DNA from: Salvator merianae
Taxonomy: Eukaryota; Chordata; Lepidosauria; Squamata; Teiidae
Reading direction: 5' to 3'
Assembly: GCA_003586115.2 (NCBI GenBank)
Contig: QVOM02000049.1
Span: 16,621,470-16,685,469, forward strand
Length of the DNA: 64,000 nt
Below the pieces are notes generated by a model that saw only the letters and a list, made by a program, of their open reading frames with translations, was not told the origin of the DNA and made no database searches. Positions 58,301 through 64,000 of the stretch are shown here, in pieces. Within the stretch, counting starts at the first letter, position 1; each line of letters opens with the position of its first letter. The translations under genes were made by a program, and so were the position numbers.

Positions 58301-61300
58301 GAAGAGAGAAAGAGAGAGAGAATTAGCAACACTTTAGAAGTGACTATGGCAATGGCTTGGACTCAAGGTTTCTCTATCAGCCAGAGACCGAGAGATATTC
58401 TTAACCCTAGCTAGCAATATGGCATTTATTCTTGGACTTAAAGCTGGGCAATGAAACATTCAATCAGGCAAGCAAGGAAGTGAAATAGAGGGAATTGGCA
58501 AGGCATGCTGCGTGGGGATTTTTATTAGCTAATCATTATTCAGTAGTTAAGTGCAGGTAGGCAGAATTCAGTGAGAAAATAAGGCTAATTTCCCGACACT
58601 TTAGTATCTGGGGAGAAATGGCACCATGGCTCAGAGCCCCCAATTCAATGAACTTTCCCCCCATGATTCCCTGTTACAGTGGATCACACACTAGTCCTTG
58701 AACACAGAGATCGCTCAGATAGCACAGGATTGCTGATCATTTGATTTACAGACTCCAAACGCAGAATCATATGTTAGGATGGCCAAACATGGCAGCTGTT
58801 TTAACATAAAAGCCTTGCACCTTTACATTAATCAGCCTGGATAGCTTTAAGAACGGATTGGACAGATTCATGGAGGTCAGGTATATCAATGGCTACTAGA
58901 ATGGATACTTAGGTACTGCCTCCAGGGTGGAGAGACAGGCAGGATGCCTCTCAAGGCCATGTGCAGGGAGTCGAGAGCAGGTGAAGGTTTTGCCTTTTAT
59001 TCTGCTTGAGAATGCCCAGAAGCAATTGGTGAGCCATGGGGCCTTTTCGAACTGTAGTGGTAGACCGTTCCAGTCCGCTCGCTGGAACGGAGCTTTCGCA
59101 CTGCTGCGGGCACGCGCCCCACCCGATCTTGACCACTCCGTACCCGATCCGAACCCGAAGCTGGATAAGGCAAGACAACAAAAAAGATGTCTTCATCCCG
59201 ACCTGCACGATGGAGCGAAGATCGGGCACGGTGCTTTCGCACTGTTTGCCTCGGCGTCGGGCGTGGCTGTTGCAGCTACGCATGCGCGGTCCGCTGCTTC
59301 GCATCCGGGGTGCGAAGTTTTCGTATCCCGCTCCGCTGCTTCGTAACCCAGTATGAAACTTCGTACCCGGGATAGCCCTTTCAGCTGAGTAACCGAGCTG
59401 CCGTTACGAAGCTGGCTTCGTAACCAGCCCTCTGGGTACGAAGTGGGTGCGAAGCAGGTGCGAAGGTGCGAAGTGGGTACGAAGCGGGTGCGAAGTGGGT
59501 ATCGAACTAGTGGCTACCATTTGCACTGTTCCCTCTGCTAGTCGGCTTCGGGTCCGTTCCGCTGGCCGGGAGTGCAAATGGCACCGAGCGTTCCCCAACC
59601 TCTCCGGTCCAAAGCCGACTACTGGGAACGGTCTACCGAGCTCAGTGCGAAAAGGCCCACTGTGTGAAACAGGATGCTGGACTAGATGGGCTCTGGCCTG
59701 ATCCAGCAAGGCTCCTCTTAGGTTCTTATGTACATTTTGGCTATTTCCTGTATCAAATTCCAGTTTCTCAGTGTTGCATAGGATGCCGGGGGGGGTCAGG
59801 TGACAGAAAAATGATTTTGAGAGAAACATTCTGAAATAAGGGTATTGTTTTGCAGTTATAACGGTGGTTAGCACCAATAGCAGCTTGACTGTTAGTCAAT
59901 ATTTGGATCTAGTATTGAAGGTAGAAGACCATGTGCTGAGAACTAAGCACCTGAGTATATGGGCTTGTTCGCACTACAGCGGTAGACCGTTCTTGGCCGC
60001 TCGCTGGAACGGAGGCTTTGCACTGTGGCGGGTGGGCGCCTCACCCGATCCGAACCCAACCTCCCCCGATTTGTACCTGATGTTGGGTAAGGCAAGACAA
60101 GTAATTACTTGTCTTCATCCCGACTTGTGCGATCGAGCGAAGATTGGGGACGGTGCTTTCGCACTCCCCTCGTCCTTCGTTTCCTGTCCGTCGCCCTGAC
60201 GTCGTGGGATGTAGTCGCTTTCCGCATGCGCCGTTCCTTGCTACGAAGATGCCCGCCTGCTTCGGAGCATACTTCATAAGCGAGGACGAAGCTGCGTCCG
60301 GTTCCCGCTGTCTTCTCAACGGCTTCGTAATCCGCCCCCTTCTGCCTATCGCCAGACATGAAGTCGGCTCCGCAGCTTCGGAGCGTGGCCGCAGAAATGA
60401 CGCCGCTAGGAAAGAGCGCCCCGCCAATGGCGAGCATCGGAGGGAGGGACGTCCGGGCGCTGGTGAAGGAGCAGGTACGGACCTGGTGCCGAAGCATTCG
60501 CACTGACGCGGCAGCCGGCTAGCTTCGGGTACGGTCTACCACCAACGAGTGCGAATGTGCGGAACCGCTCCTCATCTGCACCGGCCCGAAGTGTGCTAAT
60601 TAGAACGTTCTACTTGCCTCAGTACGAACAGGCCCTATGACTACATCCTTGGCTTGCGGATTTTATATTCTCTTGTGGTTAGCCAATGTAGGAGCAAGAT
60701 GTTGAACTAGAAGGATCAGACTTTGGCCCTTTCTGCACTTGGCCTTATTCTAGATTATATCCTGGAATAGGGACCTGCCATCTGCATGCTAGTATAAACT
60801 ATGGCAGGCCCCACCCAGGGCCTGATGTAATCTGCACTAACATGCAGATAGCAGGTCTCTATTCTTGGATATAATCCAGAATAAAGCCAAGTGCGGAAAG
60901 GGCCGTAGAAGCAAAAGTGTCTTGTTTATGTCAACCTGATCAATGACTTCTCTTTTTAATATCTACAGCAAAGTAGTGACAGCTATAATTTTGTGTTTGC
61001 TGGACATCAACAGTAGTTAACTACAATTTCTGTGGTAGTTTTATTGTTAAAAACAAAGCAAAATAACTCTGGGTAATTGGTATCTTTGGGAGAAATATCT
61101 GAAGATTTTCTGTGATAACAGCTTCCAAAAGCTGTGATCTCACTTAACAACAAAAAAACTCCTCAGAAGTGCCTCAGAATGGGTAGCGTGTGACCACTGT
61201 GTTCTTATCCCATCTCTAATTTACCTTCTCTAGCCTAGAAGGTTCATGAGGGGGAGATTGGTGTGTGAACAGCCCCACCTCAGAACCATCTCTAAGCTGT

Positions 61301-62901
61301 CTCTGAGCGACCTCAAAGGTGCTTTTTTAATTCCATGTAATGAGTCTGAAAGCCTTTTTACCTCTAGTTTAGTGTTTCCCAAACTTCACTCATTCTCATT
61401 CCACCTTCATAAGTTCAGAGTTTACTTGTACCGCCTGTACTATTATGTGCTATTCAATCCTTAAATCATCTTACTTCTTCACTTAAAATACATTTATGTA
61501 ACATAAAAATATTTTTTATGCATACCACCTGAACTAGCCTCATGTACCAACTATGGCACACATACCACATTTTGGGAAACACTGCTCGACTGATATGTTT
61601 CACACTGGATAACAGTAAAATGCCTCTAATACATGTAGTTATAAGAGACATTTGAAAACAGTCTGAAAGCTGGAACAAGTGTAGAATGCAACGGTGCGAG
61701 TGCTGACAGGAATTTCTGGTCAGATGCACATCATACCAGTCTTGAAGGAACTGCACTGCGTATCAGTTTGCTACTGAGCCCAATTGAAGATGTTGAGATA
61801 GACATGGCTTCGGCCCTGAGTATCTGAAGGAGCACCAATTTTAAGGCCTATATTTTAAGATCACAAAATGAGGGATTTCTTGCAGTTCTGCTACTCTCAG
61901 AGCTGTGAGGGGTTATGGCAGGTGAGGGCACCTTCTGTGTGTCTGCTCCTCAACTTTCGGAGAGCTTCCCAGTGGAAGTACACCAGGAACCAATTTTATA
62001 TGGTTTTCAGTGCCTGGTTAAAGCGTACCTCTTCGCCTAGGCCTTTGATGCATAGTTTCTTCTGAATGTAGTCCTGTTTTAGTGTTTTGTGTTTTTCTTC
62101 TATCCTGTGACCCACCCTGGGACCTTTGGGTGAAGGGTGGGATAAATAAATAAATAAATAAAATTCATGCATGGTGTAGCAGGTAGTATTGTGCAGTGAC
62201 AGAGCTGTATTAATCTGCTACTGGAGTGATATATTTGTGGATGTATAACTGACTTGCCTATCAGGTTTTGTGATAGCAGTATCTCTGCAAAGTATTTTCC
62301 AGTTATATTGCATTGTCATCACAAACAGCGAGGTTTAGACACGGCAAAGGGGTCAGTGCCAATCTGCTCCCTTCTGGTACTGCTTTGGTGCAAGACACAT
62401 TCTTCTGCACCCTTCAGGGGTACCTTTTATCCTTCTCATGAGCCCATTCAACTTGATGTGGATGAAAGCTCTTACCATAAGGGTTTGGCTAACAGGCATT
62501 CCCAGGGCAGGGGAGATGCAATGGAAGTTTCTGGATCCCAGTCCCATTTATATGATGGCCAGCTCACAGGGTGTTGGAAGGAGCAGCACAACCCAAGTGG
62601 CTTGTGGAGCTAAAATGCAATCATTATCTAAGACAGGCAGCAGGAGTTCCAAACAATCGTACCCCTCAACCACCACTTTCCATAGGAAGAGGTCCGGAGT
62701 AATATGCTACCACAATTAGTAAGATATGAACTGCATTTGGAGTCATTCAAAATGTATGATCCGTATCAATCAGACTGAGTAGAATGATTTTCTTCCACAG
62801 ATGTAGCACCGCATGTTGAAGCCTTTGATAGACTCATTAAAGGGAGCGTGGCTGAGTTCCTGAGGAACAGCAAGGTCCTTGATGGTGATGTGAAGTTACA
62901 C
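55224..62901 (+). CDS. CAP2: Cyclase-associated protein 2, 5' part (partial gene)
   Basis: Two coding exons (55224-55344 and 62801-62901) join in phase to give 74 residues starting MAEMALIERLENAVIRLES and ending FLRNSKVLDGDVKLH. The ERLE-AV-RLES heptad pattern is the N-terminal oligomerisation and cyclase-binding helix of the CAP/Srv2 family. The VAPHVEAFDRLI stretch opens the helical folded domain. CAP proteins recycle cofilin-bound actin monomers. CAP2 is the heart- and muscle-enriched paralogue. The start and the position beside RBM24 favour CAP2 over CAP1. The remainder (rest of the helical domain, proline-rich region, WH2, CARP domain) lies past 64000. Confidence 0.92.
55828..56241 (+). 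mobile_element. MITE family B, copy 3
   Basis: 414 bp, ends GGGCCTGTTTGCAC and GTACAGAAAGGCCC, flanked by ATA (55825-55827) and ATA (56242-56244). Contains ACTAGCGAGC near the left end and a CATCTTGGAATGTT/AACATTCCAAGATG hairpin near the right. Same 3-bp target size and GGGCC ends as family A. Confidence 0.75.
56500..56518. repeat. Poly-C tract
   Basis: A C-rich run (CGCCCCCCCCCCCCCC) in CAP2 intron 2. Confidence 0.7.
56626..57012 (+). mobile_element. Probable solo LTR of an endogenous retrovirus
   Basis: LTR-like order of signals: GATTGGT CCAAT-box complement (56802), CTTGTTATGCTGTAACT, CCATAAAGACC as a possible TATA region (56876), then a CAATAAAAGAGC polyadenylation signal (56928), TTTGGTCGGGGTCGTCTCCC and AAACCCCCGAGCGACCC. 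Boundaries and target duplication are not certain. No internal retroviral genes are beside it. Confidence 0.5.
57036..57279. mobile_element. MITE with GGCTGTGTTTCC ends
   Basis: 244 bp between inverted ends GGCTGTGTTTCCATTGAC and complement GGCTGTGTTTCCATCTACAG. The interior contains no coding sequence. It lies directly after the LTR-like block. Confidence 0.65.
57280..57947. other. CAP2 intron 2, no feature recognised
   Basis: Unique-looking sequence without genes; a GTGTTTGTGTGTTTGTG run at 57529-57550. Confidence 0.45.
57956..58138. mobile_element. Palindromic hAT-like MITE family D, copy 4
   Basis: 183 bp. Left CAGCAGCAGCCTGTCACTTT, right complement CAGTGGTAGCCCATCACTTT; arms share AAGGGCGGGTGTTTGGAACC and GATCGCTGTTCA-like blocks, closing on GTACTATCACAGTAC in the centre (shorter centre than other copies). 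Flanks TGTGCTGC (57948-57955) and CGTGCTGC (58139-58146): 8-bp target duplication, one mismatch. Confidence 0.85.
58828..59735 (+). mobile_element. CR1 3' end split by a nested MITE
   Basis: 58828-59038 (TAGCTTTAAGAACGGATTGG, TTCATGGAGG, ATGGCTACTAG, CAGAAGCAATTGGTGAGCC) and 59659-59735 (ACTGTGTGAAACAGGATGCT GGACTAGATGGGC ... CCTGATCCAGCAAGGCTCCT CTTAGGTTCTTATG) are continuous CR1 tail once the family A element between them is removed. Confidence 0.85.
59039..59658 (+). mobile_element. CpG-rich MITE family A, copy 2, nested in CR1
   Basis: 620 bp, ends GGGCCTTTTCGAACTG and CAGTGCGAAAAGGCCC. Interior parallels copy 1: GGTAGACCGTTCCAGTCCGC, CCCGAAGCTGGATAAGGCAA, a GGGTGCGAAG/GGTACGAAG array at 59430-59505, and a GTTACGAAGC hairpin at 59404-59423. 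Flanking triplets ATG/ACT show a decayed 3-bp duplication. Confidence 0.8.
59961..60635 (+). mobile_element. CpG-rich MITE family A, copy 3 (divergent interior)
   Basis: 675 bp, ends GGGCTTGTTCGCACTA and AGTACGAACAGGCCC, flanked by TAT (59958-59960) and TAT (60636-60638). The left 200 bp match copies 1 and 2 (GCGGTAGACCGTTCTTGGCC, GGTAAGGCAAGACAAGTAAT, CTTGTCTTCATCCCGACTTG). From about 60155 the interior is different, very CpG-rich, and lacks the GGGTGCGAAG array. Confidence 0.75.
60725..60904. mobile_element. Palindromic MITE family C, copy 4, full
   Basis: 180 bp, ends GGCCCTTTCTGCACTTGGCC and complement GGCCCTTTCCGCACTTGGCT; arms carry AGATTATATCCTGGAATAGG and CTGCCATCTGCATG. Centre GGCCCCACCCAGGGCC. 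No clear target duplication. Confidence 0.7.
61133..61345. mobile_element. MITE family E, copy 3, right end decayed
   Basis: TGTGATCTCACTTAACAACA AAAAAACTCCTCAGAAG at left; interior AGGTTCATGAGGGGGAGATT and CATCTCTAAGCTGTCTCTGA; it fades near GGTGCTTTTTTAATTCC. Aligns with 42642-42864. Confidence 0.55.
61655..62165 (+). mobile_element. L2-type LINE 3' end
   Basis: GTAGAATGCAACGGTGCGAG, TTGAAGGAACTGCACTGCGT and TTTGCTACTGAGCCCAATTG mirror 2134-2235 of the L2 element at 1-2665; then GTGACCCACCCTGGGACCTT TGGGTGAAGG and an (AAAT)n tail at 62141-62163. Lies 640 bp before CAP2 exon 3. Confidence 0.75.
62801..62901 (+). CDS. CAP2: CAP2 second coding exon
   Basis: Acceptor TCTTCCACAG ends at 62800; donor GTATGT starts at 62902. 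The 101 nt continue in phase from the previous exon: DVAPHVEAFDRLIKGSVAEF, then LRNSKVLDGDVKLH. This is alignable to human CAP2 residues from about 41 onward (from memory). Confidence 0.92.
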
Positions 62902-63429
62902 GTATGTATTTTCCCCTATTTTTGTATCCTAATTGCACCACTCTAACTTTAGAGTTATTTTGATGATACATTGTATTATTATTATCTTGGACCTCTTAAT
63001 ATCGCCTGTTCCTGTGACACATCCCTATTAATAATATATTACATTTATTATGCGTAAAAATGAGAAGTGTATGATTTATTTGTATTTAGACTGAGAACGT
63101 TGTCTATCATATTATGGGGGTTAAAGGGTTCACTTACATACTAATATCAGAGAGACAGTGTTGACAGAGTTGCTCATCCTGAGGTATTTTGAGGCTGACT
63201 GGAATTTGAAACAAAAAGATTGAGATGTGAAGATTTGGAAGATAATTTGGCTGGGTGCTCTAAGGAGAAATTTAAAAGTTTTAAACAGTTTAAAGACTTT
63301 TAACTTGAAGAGGCTACATTAAATGACTGTGTAAATATGTGCCAGTTCAGGACTGCTGACAGATGAGAGGCCCCTTTAAGAAAAAGCATCCCTTCCATAG
63401 ATGCGCCAAAATAAAACAAATGAACACCC
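62902..63429. other. CAP2 intron 3 start, nothing recognised
   Basis: AT-rich sequence after the donor; no repeat or gene identified. Confidence 0.5.
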
Positions 63430-63774
63430 CAAAGCCTAACTCATTTATCTCCAAAGTCTGGAAATGCTGGACACTATTTGCTGATTGGTCACTCATCTGC
63501 CCAGCTTTCCCTGGCCCCAATTGGTTGATGGCCCATAGCAGCTGTTTCACTCATTGTGATTGGCTACATTTCCTGCCTTTGTGCCTACATAGCTCCCCAA
63601 CCAATCTGACTAAAAGAAAGAGTTGCCTTTGGTGCTATGATACCCCAAATGAGGAAGAGGTATCCATTCCCAGCCTCCAAGACAGGCTAAGGCAAATTTA
63701 GGGAGAAAATGCCTGACATTCCAGAATCAAATTTGCCCAGAAGATGACTCTTTAGGCATGTCTAATCGCACCCT
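63430..63774. mobile_element. Repeat family H, copy 3
   Basis: CTGATTGGTCACTCATCTGC, CCCCAATTGGTTGATGGCCC ATAGCAGC, TGTGATTGGCTACATTT, GACAGGCTAAGGCAAATTTA and ATCAAATTTGCCCAGAAG align with 40690-41085 and 37440-37640. The right end, complement AGGGTGCGATTAGACATGCC, resembles the possible ends of copy 1. Confidence 0.5.
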
Positions 63775-63775
63775 T

Positions 63776-64000
63776 TGAGAGCCAGCATAGTGTTGTGGCT
63801 GAGTGTTGTGAATGAAGATGTGGGAATCTGTGAGTTTGAATTCTCTAAATGGTTATGGAAAAAGAGTAGGTGATCTGGGGCAGCTGCTACTTTTCAGTCT
63901 GAATTACCTCACAGGACTGTTGTGATGTTAAAATGGAGGGGAGAAGAATAATGTGTGCTACCTTGAGCTCTTTGAAAAAAAGATGGGATATAATTTTGCT
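63776..64000 (+). mobile_element. Sauria-type SINE, running off the window
   Basis: GAGAGCCAGCATAGTGTTGT GGCTGAG (tRNA-related head), GAGTTTGAATTCTCT (box B region), ACCTCACAGGACTGTTGTGA TG, then CTTGAGCTCTTTGAAAAAAA and GGGATATAATTT. Order and wording match the squamate Sauria SINE consensus. The end lies beyond 64000. Confidence 0.75.

Noticed and set aside
60041..60506. Open frames of 110-130 codons within family A copy 3
   Set aside because: CpG-rich composition artefact with no recognisable domain; overlapping on both strands.

Overview
This is vertebrate nuclear DNA, most likely from a squamate reptile (lizard or gecko-like). The sequence shows large introns, GT-AG splice sites, CpG-island promoters, polyadenylation signals, LINEs of L2, CR1 and L1 type, a Sauria-type SINE and many short non-autonomous DNA transposons. 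There are no bacterial operons, CRISPR arrays, or rRNA or tRNA genes.

Two protein-coding genes lie head to tail on the + strand. RBM24 (RNA-binding motif protein 24) is complete: four coding exons at 5108-5275, 5991-6114, 12068-12122 and 22974-23319, encoding 230 residues with one N-terminal RRM and an alanine-rich C-terminal half. It starts in a CpG island near 4.4-5.5 kb, and its 3' UTR probably runs to about 25.99 kb. CAP2 (cyclase-associated protein 2) is only begun: a CpG-island promoter and a probable non-coding first exon near 43.3-43.47 kb, then coding exons at 55223-55344 and 62801-62901. The rest lies beyond the window. RBM24-CAP2 in this order and orientation matches human 6p22.3 (from memory). 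The two proteins have no known direct biochemical partnership, but both act in striated muscle: RBM24 in muscle splicing and mRNA stability, CAP2 in actin dynamics.

Layout: 1-2665 decayed L2 LINE; 2.7-4.2 kb intergenic; 4.4-26.0 kb RBM24; 26-42.9 kb intergenic, rich in SINEs and MITEs; 42.9-64 kb 5' part of CAP2. CAP2 intron 1 holds a decayed CR1 (45.6-48.0 kb) and L2 and L1 fragments. CAP2 intron 2 holds CpG-rich MITEs, an LTR-like block and a CR1 tail split by a nested insertion.

I found no new gene system. The most unusual structures are two. (i) Four near-perfect palindromes of about 180-223 bp (29979, 33336, 41872, 57956) with CAG...CTG ends, three with 8-bp target-site duplications (hAT-like). 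Their arm sequences differ between copies but stay matched within each copy. (ii) A composite at 34668-34867 in which a 78-bp arm and its inverted copy alternate with a 21-22 bp direct repeat, ending directly at a SINE that uses the same repeat as its target-site duplication. All family names rest on reading and memory of the families; no database search was run.
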